From NCBI RefSeq assembly GCF_022965805.1, contig NC_133114.1:6840261-6904260 (forward strand): a stretch of DNA of 64,000 nucleotides. Direction: 5' to 3'. Positions 1 to 11,278 of the stretch are shown one piece after another; within the stretch, counting starts at the first letter, position 1, and every line of letters starts with the position of its first letter. The notes under the pieces are model-generated. The model did not search any database and had not been told where the DNA came from. It saw only the letters and a program-made list of their open reading frames with translations. Made by a program: the position numbers and the translations under genes. The DNA comes from Primulina eburnea (Eukaryota > Streptophyta > Magnoliopsida > Lamiales > Gesneriaceae).

Positions 1-1480
1 ATAGTGGAGATGATATGTATTATAGTGGGAGGAATACGAGGTACAGAAGGGGATCCATGGCAAAAAGGCCAGAGAAGCAGTACCTCGGAAGGTTTCGTTT
101 CATGGATCAATGAATGGCAAGAAAAATAGTGACCGTCAGTCATTCCAAAAGCTAATACAGAGGTCACCACCTCTAGACACCGATAGTAGATATGAAAGGA
201 AATCTCGTTTTTTTATTCCTCCCAGAGCAATCCCCAATGGCGTATGTAAACGGGTAGAGCATCCAAAGTTCCCAAAACCGCTTTCTCGAACCCAAAAACG
301 ACGTTTGTTGAGAGAAAAAGCTTGCGAGCGCAGATCTAAGGTGTAGGAATCACTTAAAGAGAAGAAAAAATTTGGGAGGAAGGCTACTGAAGATAAAGAA
401 GAGGAAGGTGATGACTTGTTGTCGGAGGAAGACAATAACGTGGTCAAGAAAGCTACCTTCATGGTAGGGCAGATTCTTGTTTCATTCGAGTGTGCCACTG
501 GCTCATTAATGTTGCCAGAGGAGTTTAACGCAAAAGGATGTTTGAATCTGATGTATCCACTGGAAACCAAAGTGTTACAGAATCCATTCAAACCAATATT
601 TTGAATGATTGCGTTGGCATTCTTATTGATGAAGAGAAAAGAGTGTTGATAAAGCGACCTACCAATTAGATGACTAAACATATCAAATCACTCTATATTA
701 TAGCACGTGTTAATGGAAAACCATTGTCTAGGGTACTGATAGATAATGGGTCTGCTGTCAATATTCTACCCCACAGAATTCCACAGAAGTTGGGCAAAGG
801 TGTGGAAGACATGGTTCCGACAGAAGTCTCTGTGGCATCTTTTACTGGAGAATCCATCAAAACCTTGGGAGTTTTACCAGAAAATGTTACTGTAGGGTCT
901 CGATCCTCTATGTCAGCCCTTTTTGTGGTCAATTCCAGTGCTACTTCCATGCTTTGTTAGGGAGGGATAGGATTCATGCCAATCATTGTGTGACATCCTC
1001 CTTGAACCAATTATTGTTAATGTGGAAAGAGGATGAAGTGGAAGTGATACAGGCTGATTCACAGCCGTATCACTCCAATTCCAATACCGTGGAAGCTATA
1101 TATTATGATGGAACTTTTGGTCCAATTAAGTTTCATAACTACAAGGTGCATGGACAACCAGGAACAGTGTACATGGATACTCAAAAGGTTAAAGAAGCAG
1201 TTGAGAATGTTCTCAAACCTACTGTCATGGTCTCTCCTAGACCTATGGTCCGACCTATTATCGATGAGGTCGATGACTAAGTTCACTAAAGAAGAGATGG
1301 AAGTCGCTGCAACTTTCGAGTGGAAAGCCAAAATGCAGCATCTGGTGAACGAAGTGCAGCCTCAGGAGTTGTGGGATATCGAGGGGGCTGGACTAATATT
1401 TGAGGAGGAATATGGAGGTAGCAAGGAAGGAGAGTTACAAATGGAAAATTTAATCTTAGTTCCGGCTTAGATGAAAGATC
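1..1480 (+). pseudogene. Decayed gag-linker/protease of a Tat-like Ty3/gypsy retrotransposon
   Basis: The stretch encodes pieces of a Ty3/gypsy polyprotein in several frames. At about 110-604 one frame holds a basic segment (SRTQKRRLLREK) of the kind seen between gag and protease in plant Tat-group elements. At 670-960 there is a retroviral-type aspartic protease with the active-site triad D-N-G at 742-750 (usual form DNGSA.N.LP). A frameshift near 955-960 moves the continuation (GRDRIHANHC) into another frame to about 1280, and a third frame continues to about 1470. Reverse transcriptase, RNase H and integrase are not recognisable downstream, so the element was truncated. The left end lies outside the window. 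Family assignment rests on remembered motif similarity; function is lost. Confidence 0.65.
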
Positions 1481-1828
1481 GACCGCCGTAGACAAGTGGT
1501 TCATAAAGATGGATTAGATGAGAAGTATTGTACAAAGTGGGCTGGATGGCACTTTGGTGAATTTTGTAATATTGACTCACAAGAAAGTTCTGTAAATATG
1601 TGAGGAATAGGCTTTTAAGCCATTCTTTGCTGAAGTTGTTTGTAAATAATGATGGAGCATTATGAATAAATAAAATCATTGCTCATAAAATCCGATGTAG
1701 TTGATGTATTTTGAGAGGAATATTTGTTGTGTTGGTTGGCCAAATTGATGAAAAGTGAAGTTCATTTATGGCATATCTCGAAACCTTGGGGAGTATTGTT
1801 AGAAAAATGTTGTTTAACAGTTGGTTGG
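1481..1828. other. Non-coding remainder left of copia-1
   Basis: No open frame or recognised motif. It probably continues the Tat-like relic. It ends with the 5-bp sequence GTTGG (1824-1828), which is the left target-site duplication of copia-1. Confidence 0.4.
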
Positions 1829-2754
1829 TGTTGGGAACGAAATTCCGGCGTTTGACAAAAGTTTGAACAACTGTTTACAGCAACTGAATTGGACTAACTG
1901 CTCATCAGTCAACTGATCGCCTCAACTGAAGTTTACTTCATCAGTCAACTGATCCCTCAACTGTACACATCATCAGTTGAAAGCGACAACCAACAAATAG
2001 TACAGCCACCTGTGAACTGGTAGTGGCTCGCCGCATTTCAGAAATGAACAGTGTACTATTGTCAGGATATATCGACGTGGCAAATCAACGGGTAGAATAT
2101 TCAAATATCTTTAATGTTACCGTTGAAAGGGAAGCCTATAAATAGTCGAAGGCAGCAGCTAAAGATACGGTTCTCGCAATTCTCAGTTATCTTACTTGCT
2201 GTTACGCTGTAAAAATATCCGTTTACACTCAGACATCAAGCTCACGCCTATCAGTTATATCAGTAGTATTCAAGACTACGTTCTAGAGCTTTCATAGCAC
2301 TTTGTAATCATTTGATATATTTTTCAAGTTGTGCTAAGATCAGTTACGATCTGTTAGAAGTGTTGTATACTAAGAGTTTCAGTTTTGGCAAAGTGATAAG
2401 TCCAAACTGAAGTGGGTCAGTACACTATTTTGTATTTGATCAAATTCTTTTAGTGAATATCCTATCTTCGTGATAGAAGGGGTGACGTAGGAGTTATTCA
2501 AGTCTCCGAACATCCAGAAACAAACTGTGTCTTTATTACTCAGTTATCATATTCAGTTAGATACTCTATCTTTCAGTTAGTTAGTTTTCCGCAACTATTT
2601 AGTCAGTTTAACTGATTGTTATTGACCGACGGGATATATCGATTCAGTTTATAACATAACTGAAATCAGTTTGTCGAAGAATTGACTAAATTGAGCAGTG
2701 TTTATTCAACCCCCCTCTTCTAAACACTCTTCACTCTAGTCACCGATCCTTTCA
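1829..2754 (+). repeat. 5' LTR of copia-1 (926 bp)
   Basis: It matches 20999-21931 with roughly a dozen differences counted by eye plus a shorter C-run (six here, about fourteen in the 3' copy). It starts TG and ends CA. It is unusually rich in the words AACTGA/TCAGTT, including the near-palindromes TCAACTGA and ATCAGTTGA. A TATA box lies at 2137-2144. Confidence 0.95.
2137..2144 (+). promoter_or_regulatory. LTR TATA box of copia-1
   Basis: TATAAATA in the 5' LTR, conserved at 21308-21315 in the 3' LTR. Its position about 310 bp into the LTR fits the U3/R boundary. Transcription would start about 30 bp downstream. Confidence 0.7.
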
Positions 2755-2756
2755 AG

Positions 2757-2768
2757 TGGTATCAGAGC
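2757..2768 (+). other. Primer-binding site, initiator tRNA-Met (copia-1)
   Basis: TGGTATCAGAGC, two bases after the LTR end, is complementary to the 3' end of plant initiator tRNA-Met, the usual primer of copia and many gypsy elements. Confidence 0.95.
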
Positions 2769-2812
2769 AAGTCATATCCTTTCAAAGATTATCTACACTG
2801 AAAGTGCTCACT

Positions 2813-4777
2813 ATGTCTTCATTCAACAAAATTCCCATGTTCTCCAGAGAAGATTTCGACGATTGGAAGATCAGGATGCAGGCTCATCTGTCTGCACAGG
2901 ATGATGACATGTGGTACGTTATAACTGACGGACCCATGAAGATCTTGAAAGCCAATACGGCAATTGCAATCACAGATGGGGCACCGAACCGTATTGAAAA
3001 GCCCAGAGATGAGTGGACTGCTGAAGACAAGAGAAAAGCAAATATGGATAATGTAGCAAAAGACATATTGTACAAAACACTGGACAAAGTGACGTTCAGT
3101 AAGATCAAGATGTGCAAGACGGCTAAAGAGATTTGGGAGAAACTAATCCAACTCTGCGAAGGCAATGAACAAACCAAAGAGAACAAGCTATCTGTTGCAA
3201 TACAGAAGTTCGACAACATCAGAATGAAGGTTGGAGAAACAATGCATGAATATGATGAAAGAACCAGCTGCATCATAAATGAACTGAATGCACTTGGAAA
3301 AGTGTATACCAATAAGGAAGTGGCATTAAAGGTTATCAGAGGTCTTCCCAAAGAATGGGATATAAAAACCATGGCTATGAGGGAGTCTAAAGATCTGAAC
3401 AAAGTGGAACTCCATGATCTATTCGCTGACCTAAAAGCATATGAGTTTGAACTGAAAACTCGAGAAGGAGAACCATCTACCCCAGCAGCAACAACTGCTT
3501 TAGCTGCTGTAAGATCAGAACCAACTGGTTCAGTTGAAAAAGGCGCAGATCAACTAAGCAATGACGCAATGTCATTATTTATCAGGAAATTCGGAAAATT
3601 CATGAGGAAAAATCAAGGAAACTTTCAGAAGCAATACCAAAGAAATTCTAGAGAAGAATCCAATGCATGCTACAACTGTGGCAAACCTGGTCATTTTATT
3701 GCTGACTGTCTCAAACCTAAGAAGGACAATCAAGTGTCAACTGAAAGAAAGAAGAAGGTGTATGAGCATAAGAGGAGATCTAAGGATGATAAGAAGCCTT
3801 ACAGAAAGAAGCATGAGGTACTCTTGGCTGAGGATAGCAAAGCCAAGTGGGCAGAGACTGACAGTGAAGAGTCAGAACCAGAATCCTCTTGCAGCTCTAG
3901 TGAAGATGAGGAAGAAGTAAAGTGCTTAATGGCTGATGACACAGACGATCAGTCAAGCAGCCAACAGGTATTTGACTTCAGCTCAACTGATTTCACAAGG
4001 GAAGAACTTATTACAACCCTTCACGACATGGTTAGTGAATATCAAAAGCTTGCCTCATCATTTGAAAAGGCCAGAGTAGTGCAAAATGATCCTATTGACA
4101 ACAAGACAACAACTGATATATCAGTTGAAATGTTGAGTCTAAAAAGGGAGATTGCCGAACTCAATACTGAAAAGAGCAAGAATCAATTAATGATTCAAAA
4201 GTTGATGCTTGAAAATTTAAAGGAAACTGAGCTCATTCAAGCTTGGAATAAATCATCCGTTGCACTGACTGAGATACAGAACTCTCAGAAATCATTTACT
4301 GATAAAACTGGATTAGGGTTCAGTAATCAGGATGAGATACCTTCCAAAGATATTCAACCAAAACTGAATATGGACAAAGGGAAATATATTCACTTTGTCA
4401 AATCAGTTATGGTACAAGAACAAGCAGAGCCAAGTAAACTGATTGAACAGCCAACTCATAATATGAGCAAGGGCAAAAGATGTGGTATTGGTTATAGCCC
4501 AAAAGCTGTGACTGACTCACGAAGTCAGCCACCAAAATTTGTCAGCAAAAACTATTCAAGAAGCTATTCCAACTACTACAACAGCAATCCAGTTCAGAAA
4601 AAATACTGGCTGAACAATCAGTCGAAAAAGGGCAAATCACATATTGTACCCCCTGCACACCATACACCACACACACACAGACCGGGAAAGACAATTTGGA
4701 ATACAGCAACTGGACGGTCAGTCAGACTGATCCAAGTTTGGATTCCTAAAGGACTAATCAACTTTGGACCCAAATAG
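2813..4777 (+). CDS. gag: Gag of copia-1 (654 aa, open)
   Basis: The ATG at 2813 is chosen because the open frame upstream of it has only a GTG overlapping the PBS. The N-terminus (SSFNKIPMFSREDFDDWK) is the copia gag domain typical of SIRE-like elements. A CCHC zinc knuckle (CYNCGKPGHFIADC) lies at residues 286-299 (3668-3709), followed by a Lys-rich tract, a Ser/Glu/Asp-rich tract (about residues 350-380) and a predicted coiled-coil-like part near 450-490. Gag would form the cytoplasmic virus-like particle and bind element RNA. In this lineage gag and pol are usually one frame. Here TAG at 4775-4777 ends the ORF, while the protease continues in the same frame, so the stop is probably a lesion. 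Confidence 0.85.
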   Translation: MSSFNKIPMFSREDFDDWKIRMQAHLSAQDDDMWYVITDGPMKILKANTAIAITDGAPNRIEKPRDEWTAEDKRKANMDNVAKDILYKTLDKVTFSKIKMCKTAKEIWEKLIQLCEGNEQTKENKLSVAIQKFDNIRMKVGETMHEYDERTSCIINELNALGKVYTNKEVALKVIRGLPKEWDIKTMAMRESKDLNKVELHDLFADLKAYEFELKTREGEPSTPAATTALAAVRSEPTGSVEKGADQLSNDAMSLFIRKFGKFMRKNQGNFQKQYQRNSREESNACYNCGKPGHFIADCLKPKKDNQVSTERKKKVYEHKRRSKDDKKPYRKKHEVLLAEDSKAKWAETDSEESEPESSCSSSEDEEEVKCLMADDTDDQSSSQQVFDFSSTDFTREELITTLHDMVSEYQKLASSFEKARVVQNDPIDNKTTTDISVEMLSLKREIAELNTEKSKNQLMIQKLMLENLKETELIQAWNKSSVALTEIQNSQKSFTDKTGLGFSNQDEIPSKDIQPKLNMDKGKYIHFVKSVMVQEQAEPSKLIEQPTHNMSKGKRCGIGYSPKAVTDSRSQPPKFVSKNYSRSYSNYYNSNPVQKKYWLNNQSKKGKSHIVPPAHHTPHTHRPGKTIWNTATGRSVRLIQVWIPKGLINFGPK

Positions 4778-5346
4778 ACAAAGGGTACCACAATCTTATT
4801 TTGTATTTGACTGCAGGTAACAGGTACAAGCACTGGATCTATATGGTATTTGGACAGTGGATGTTCACGACACATGACAAGAGATTCAAATTTATTATCT
4901 CAACTGACCAAGTACACTGGACCAAACATCAGCTTTGGAGATAACTCTAAAGGTAAAACTGTGGGTAAGGGTAAGCTTATCCATGGTAACTTCACCATTA
5001 ATGATATTTTATAAGTTGAGAATCTCAAGTATAATCTGATCAGTATCAGTCAGTTATGCGACAGTGGATTCTCAGTTCAGTTTGATAAACATTCTTGTTT
5101 AGTCAGAAACTCAACTGAAGAGATTATCCTAACTGGAAAAAGGTGTGGAAACACTTACAAAGTCAGTTGGAATGATCAACCTTATGCACCAGTATGTTTT
5201 ATTGCTTCAAAATCTTCTAAAAACTGGTTGTGGCATAAGAGATTAAACCACCTCAACTTCAAATCTATTGCTTATTTGAGTAACCACGATCTTGTTACTG
5301 GATTGCCCAAAATAGATTTTATCAAAGACAAAATTTGCTCAGCATG
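4778..5346 (+). pseudogene. pol: Copia-1 protease and start of integrase, broken
   Basis: Same frame as gag but interrupted by TGA at 4808-4810 and by a TAA about 5012 (a Leu-to-stop type change). The aspartic protease motif WYLDSGCSRHM is present with D-S-G at 4853-4861. The GAG-pre-integrase HHCC domain starts at WHKRLNHL (5231) and reaches the last Cys codon, where gypsy-1 has inserted. The frame resumes at 13470. Confidence 0.9.
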
Positions 5347-7442
5347 TGTGGGGACCCGGACGCTAATCATCTTCTTAATCATCGTTGGGATTTAATTATC
5401 AGTTCTGATAAACAGGGTCTAAAAAAAAAATTTCTTTTTAAAATATAAATGCGGAAGGTAATGGTATCTAATTAATATACATCTCAATATAGAATACATT
5501 TCAGTATAAAAGTACAATACTGTACAATAGTCATCCAACTAATCTAAGGTTCAGTTACTAATTTCAAGTAATAAACCAAGTCTACAATAAGTCCGGAATC
5601 ACCACGCTAAACTCGTCTTCTCTCGTCGTTTTCTCGACCCCGATCTTGCCCCACCTGTTGTCATGCACACATACAAAACAAGACAACAGCCGGATAACTC
5701 CGGTGAGAATAAATCCCAGTATAAAACATGGTAAACATGCATATACACATAATAATCCATGAAACATGCTGTCATGAATAAATTAAAACAATTGTAATAG
5801 ATTTCATCATCTATGAAATCTAATCTAAATAAACATGCAACTTAAATCAGCTAAACATGCATATAAACAATCTAAATCATGAAACATGCTGTCACAACTG
5901 AAAGCAATAACAATTGGTTCCAAAGTCTATGAAACCAATTCATACAAACATGCAGTTATAAATCAAATCATGTCTAGACTTGACTCAACTATAACTCTAG
6001 GGATCCCGTGATGAATAAGACGTCAATGCCTGTTACCTACTCAACCGATCGTGGTAACCGTACGTCTTATTCCTAGACTTCGGTTCGAGCTGTATCAACG
6101 GCTGCAATAGGAGTAATACCTGCTCCTAAGTTGAGATACACCGAACGTCTAGATATTTGACAATGACTGTCAAGACTCTCCTATCTTAACTGCAATGAAT
6201 AGAAATCTGTAAACAAAGCATAATCATATTCATAGCTGAATATGACAATAATCTCATACATTTGAATACCATTCTATAATCAAAGCATAAACATAATAAA
6301 ATATAGACAACAGTCTAGTGTGATTTTGTTGGGAAACTCAAATGAGATTTCAATTGAGTTGGGACTTCCCGAATATCACATGCATTATACCTTTTTCGTC
6401 CCGGTCTGACGATGACGAAGACCTGTATTCAAATCTGTCCATCTCGAATCTGAAATGACAATATTGAATACGCTGTATCAGTGAATAACTCAATATACAA
6501 TCTGTTCTGATCAATACTCAATTCCGATACAATCTGATCAATGTCTGAACAAGATACAATCTGAGTCATATCAATAATATCACAATCTAATCGAAATCAT
6601 ATCTGAATCTGATCAATCTAACTCAACTGATGTTTCGACGGCATAACAATACAATCTGAATAACCCCGTCAATCTGAACATCACAAATATAATACTGAAC
6701 TCATAATCTGTGCCCACATAATTCATACTCTGAATATTAACACAATTCTGATATAAAATCTCAGTCAATATCTTTCAAAAATCATAACAATTACAGGAAC
6801 AATCTGTTCTTTAATATGACTTCAATTCTATAATGTCTACGGTAGCAGAAACACCATATCTGAATCATATTCAATTCTGACAATATCATAAATTCAAATC
6901 TTGTCTAAACGTAACAAAACTTACGTCCAGTTGTAGTCTGCGTTGATAGGAACACAGTACTGTAGTCGGATTTACAATCAGGCGGACGGATCTCCAAAAT
7001 CGTCAATTACAAATCCAAATTCTTCCTCGGAACCTTTTTCCTCGATTATGTACTTCAACTCTGAAGAATGACTCGGTTATTGCATATATATATATATACA
7101 TGCAATATAAGAAAACGTGTCACACTCTTGGTGCAGCACGTCTCTCGCTCGGGCGGACAAAAGTTTCCGCTCGGGCGAAGAACTCTCGGCCTTCCTCCAT
7201 TAAACAATCGCGCTCGGGCGGTCAAAAACCTCCGCCCGGGCGCGATAGATTCGGCTTTCTTCTCTCAAGCATGGGCGCTCGGGCGGACAAACATTTTCGC
7301 CCGGGCGCTATACCTTCGGCCCAAATTGTATAATTTCATATACTTGCTCAAATCTTATCTCGAACTGGCCCGGCTATAATTACATCAATTCATAATCAGT
7401 AAATCATATCAGATTACAATAATTAAATTCTCGGGCATTACA
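5347..7442 (-). repeat. Left LTR of gypsy-1 (3' LTR in element orientation, 2,096 bp)
   Basis: Nearly identical to 11372-13469. It contains a TA-repeat TATA region (about 7083-7100) and a GC-rich hairpin array at 7145-7310. Its terminal 20-25 bases and general build match the LTRs of the tandem gypsy at 37489-53309, so the two belong to one family. Confidence 0.95.
7145..7310. repeat. GC-rich palindrome array in gypsy-1 left LTR
   Basis: Three imperfect inverted repeats of the form CGCTCGGGCGG - short A-rich loop - CCGCCCGGGCG occur in otherwise AT-rich sequence. On the minus strand the array lies just upstream (about 50 bp) of the TATA repeat, i.e. promoter-proximal in U3. The same array is at 13171-13336. 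Confidence 0.85.
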
Positions 7443-7457
7443 TTTCTCCCCCTCTTA
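7443..7457 (-). other. Polypurine tract of gypsy-1
   Basis: On the minus strand this reads AAGAGGGGGAGAAA directly before the LTR start TGTAATG. It is the plus-strand priming site for reverse transcription. Confidence 0.85.
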
Positions 7458-10120
7458 GATCTGAGATCGTCCTCGAACTCACAACATTCAATTCAGATAT
7501 ATCAGAAGAAATGCGTACAGAGTTTAAACCAAAACTCAAATATCTGATTCCAGTCTGGAATAAGAATTCACGAAGTATAATGTCATAATACTTCTTCTCC
7601 AGTTCTTCTGACAGAATCAATCTCGCATTACTGGTTATACAACATCCGTATAAACCAATCTACAGTTCATCACCTATCAGGACCATCAGCTGTTAACAAA
7701 TCTGTTTACCTCAAACAAAGACATAAACAATCTTTATCTTCAACAACCAATCGTCATCATCCGACGTTGGTTTCTTAAATCTGTCCATTCTGAACTATCT
7801 GCATCTTCCTTCGAATTGTCTTCAAAAGAAACCTGTAGTACTATCGTATACTATCTTGTCTATACTATCTCATTACTCTTCTGATAAGCTGATAGCTATT
7901 GTCACACAGTAATACTGAATTATATCAATTAGTGCTAACATCCAGCACTAAAGCTGTACAAAAATCTTCCAATCTCTGGATAACACATTCTGACTGCCTG
8001 TCAATCTGTGAAATAATCTCAGAGAGAGTTCATGATATACTCTATCACGAATACAAATTCCAGCAAAATCACAATTTGATATAATCTACTTAAATTTTAT
8101 GTTCCATCTGAACCTTTCTTTGACATCGATCTATGTCATCTAGTTCTGTTTGTACGTAATCTGGTACAAACTGATAGATATAGATTGAACAATCTGTCAA
8201 TCTTAATCATATCATATCACAATCTGTAGAAAATGGCGGTAATTTTATTACGAAAGCCATAGAAATGTACTCCCATTTCTATTCAAAAACATACAATTCT
8301 GTAATAAATCTTCTGATTTCTATCTTTCTGTCTTTTCTGTTAGCGATTCATACATATCAATACAATTTCTGTCAACATTTCAATACAATTCTGTTATAAC
8401 TGATCTCATCTGTCTATATCACAACTATCTGTTCGAATAAAATACATTCTCAATCATCAAACTGAAAACTGAATCTACTACTATCTGTTTCTGACACCAT
8501 CAGTCATCTCAGATTCGAACTATTCGATACAAACCAATCAGTTAATAACATAAGTTAAAAAAAAATATATACCTACCTGGTATTTGGCTCTGATTATCGA
8601 TATCAATTCTGTTATACAATTCTGAAACATTCTGACATCATAAGATATTCAGTCTCATATAAAACGCAACATCACATATCTGTTACTCGACTCTGACTAC
8701 TAAAATCTAGTTCTGAATACTCTGAGCACATTTCTGAATAGCTGTACCACTTGAAAATAACTCTGATACAATTGAACTGTATATATTCTCAACGGTTCAC
8801 AACAATCTGTATCATAAACGGATTCAAAATAACAGTAATATCAAATCAGACACGAAATATCCCTATCCTATACAGACCTAGTGAGTTCAGTGAACTCATA
8901 AAACAAGGATTTCTGGTAACTATCTTTATGTCATTCTGATCACTGTCATATCTCATCTGCAAAGAAATTATGCTTCCCAAAACAATATAAGATGTCTCAA
9001 ATACTGATTTAGAACAATAACAATACTCAGCAGATATAAAACAACAGTCGAATCAAATACTCTGCCAAATCAGATAAAATACATTTCTGAAAATTCTAAC
9101 ATTTCTGAACTTTCTGGTCTTTCTAATCTCGGTATCTTATCAACCATTGATCGAAATCTCAGCTGTATCAAATTCAATGGGTACACTAACTTCAGATAAC
9201 GCATATTCTGAATACAATCTGTTTCAAACAGGATTCTTATCTGAATAATTTCTGTATACTATCATTACAGTTCTCAGAATATTCAATAAAATCTTCAAAT
9301 ATTCTATTCAATCAATCAGATGCTGCAAATATATCAAAATCTCATAGATATAACGAGCGTAAAATCATCAGAACATCTTTGAATATACTGATACATGCCA
9401 AAGAAAAACACTGAATCAGATGTAACTCCTGGTCAATATTCCTCTACTGATCATTCTGTATCATTCTGTACTGAATTCTAAAACAACAATCAGTATCTGA
9501 TCTGAATTCAATTCTGCAATCTATCTTTATTTCTGATATCCAGCCATTCTAAAATCTTATCTGGGCAATATCAATCAAATCGTATATCATTGACAAATCT
9601 GCCAATGCTATGCTCAATTTCAGTAAATCTACTGAATACATAAGGATACCATCTGTTCCTTTCTGTATTAATCGAGTCATAAACAATCTAAATATCACAA
9701 GAATTCTAAATCTAGAATACTGTGACATCTCTAGTCACCAACCATATCTGGTCTGACTCTTCTACTCTCCTGACTGGAATCTATCAAAGTTCTGTACTTG
9801 TTTAGCATATTAATATCAATAATGCGGTCAAATCAGAAACACAAGTACGTCATAATCTAACTCAATCTTATTCTCATCTTACTGTAGTATACAAGATATA
9901 CAGAAATCTCTGATATCAACATTTCCTCAACAAGCAAGGACATCAATACTACAGTACATACAAATCCAACAGATACAGCATAATTCCATGCAACTCAGTC
10001 AAAGATATTCTTAACAAATGCATTAGTATATATCAATACATATGCAATAGAATCATAGAGAATAGTACCTGTTGTGAATTCTGGGTAAGTTCCTCAATTA
10101 AACTCTGTTCCCTAAAATCT
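7443..10120 (-). pseudogene. pol: Relic of pol in gypsy-1, no open frame
   Basis: No coding frame survives, but short blocks align collinearly by eye with pol of the tandem gypsy. About 9610-9900 resembles its protease region, about 8930-9000 its RT region, and about 8220-8340 its integrase zinc-finger region. The interior is about 900 bp shorter than in the tandem element. The sequence is strongly enriched in words such as AATCTG, ATTCTGA and CAATCTG. I infer that pol was lost long before the last transposition of this copy. Confidence 0.6.
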
Positions 10121-10930
10121 TCAGGAACGCTTCTGGGGACAAACTTTAGCAAAGTGTCCCGGCTGTCCGCAGATATGGCAACTACCAGTCACTCCCTGGC
10201 ATTGCTCTGTGGGGTGTCTCCCACCGCAAGTCCTGCAATAAACTCCAGTATAACTCGGACTAGAGCCGCTAGAACTAGAGGAACCACTCCCTAACTTCTT
10301 GAATGACTTCTTTCGAGCTTTCAGTAAATCTTGCTTCCCACTCGTACTGCCGTGATCATATCGAAGAGGGGATTGCTGTGTCTGAAGTGGCTTCACACAC
10401 AACCTTGTCAATTGTCTAATCAGACTCATCTCCGCTCTCTTTGCTCTACTCAAGATGTCAGCAAAATGGTAAGGTCGCTGCAAATTCATAAATGCAACTA
10501 CCTCCGAGTTCAACCCTCTGATGAACTGATTTACTATAGCTTCATCATTTCCAGCTAAATGAGGAGCAAAATGCAGTAGAGTAGAGAATTTAGCAATATA
10601 TTGGTCAATATTCAGCTGCCCTTGGCTCAAATTCTCAAACTCTAATTTCTTGTCCTCTCGGTACGAAGCTGAGAAAAATCTTCGATAGAATTCAGTTCTG
10701 AAGACTTCCCACATGATCACAGTACCACGTTGTGTTAATACTCCTTTCATGGTAACCCACCAACTTCTGGCAGCCTCTCGTAACTGGAGAAATACCAATT
10801 TAACTTTCTGTTCCTCTGTACAAGCAATCAAATCAAATAGTATTTCTATGTCATCCAACCATTTCTGACAATCTTCCGATGTCTCGATACCACTCAACAT
10901 CGGCGGCTGAAATAACTGAAGTTCTGCCAA
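10121..10930 (-). CDS. gag: Gag of gypsy-1 (269 aa from the internal Met)
   Basis: Retrotrans_gag domain (about residues 20-170: W-W and Y-R-F-F motifs, SQGQLNIDQY), then a Ser-rich linker and two Cys clusters: CRTCGGRHPTEQC at 232-244 and the CCHC knuckle CHICGQPGHFAKVC at 251-264. The frame is open further upstream to 11011. There the codon homologous to the start of the tandem gypsy gag (MPPRRIPEQG) reads ATA, so the original ATG appears lost and the next Met at 10930 would have to serve. The ORF stops five residues after the knuckle. It is the only intact gene in this element, and an open gag beside a ruined pol suggests gag was kept under selection or was the last part to decay. Confidence 0.85.
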   Translation of the reverse strand: MAELQLFQPPMLSGIETSEDCQKWLDDIEILFDLIACTEEQKVKLVFLQLREAARSWWVTMKGVLTQRGTVIMWEVFRTEFYRRFFSASYREDKKLEFENLSQGQLNIDQYIAKFSTLLHFAPHLAGNDEAIVNQFIRGLNSEVVAFMNLQRPYHFADILSRAKRAEMSLIRQLTRLCVKPLQTQQSPLRYDHGSTSGKQDLLKARKKSFKKLGSGSSSSSGSSPSYTGVYCRTCGGRHPTEQCQGVTGSCHICGQPGHFAKVCPQKRS

Positions 10931-11278
10931 CTTTGCTTCTATCTGAGTTTCTGATGCATTTATCTGTTCAGACGAAGTACTACCCTTTTCTGGAATTCTC
11001 CGAGGCGGTATATCTGAATATCACAGATTAGTACACAAGCTATACAATCTGTCTCAGCCCTCCTCTGATCATATACCTCTGATTCAGACTCGGTTATGAT
11101 CCAGGCTTAGTAATTACATGCTGCAATCAACTCAGATAACAAGCAACATGTAATAGGGAAAGCGATAAATCATGCTAGCACACACAATGTAAATCAACAT
11201 TGAAATAAATCTCATGCTAGCAATCACATGCAAGGAAAGAAAATTCAATCTACCCCGCTCATTCTCTTCTATCTCCGT

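Noticed and set aside
136..681. 181-residue minus-strand ORF opposite the Tat-like relic
   Set aside because: It lies antisense to recognisable gag-linker sequence and shows no domain; a shadow frame.
2756..2812. Upstream extension of the copia-1 gag frame
   Set aside because: It starts at GTG and runs through the primer-binding site; the first ATG that gives the conserved gag N-terminus is at 2813.
7068..7379. ORF across the GC hairpins of the gypsy-1 LTR (also 13094-13360)
   Set aside because: Arg/Gly-rich frame created by the palindromes; the right LTR copy shifts frame after one inserted base.
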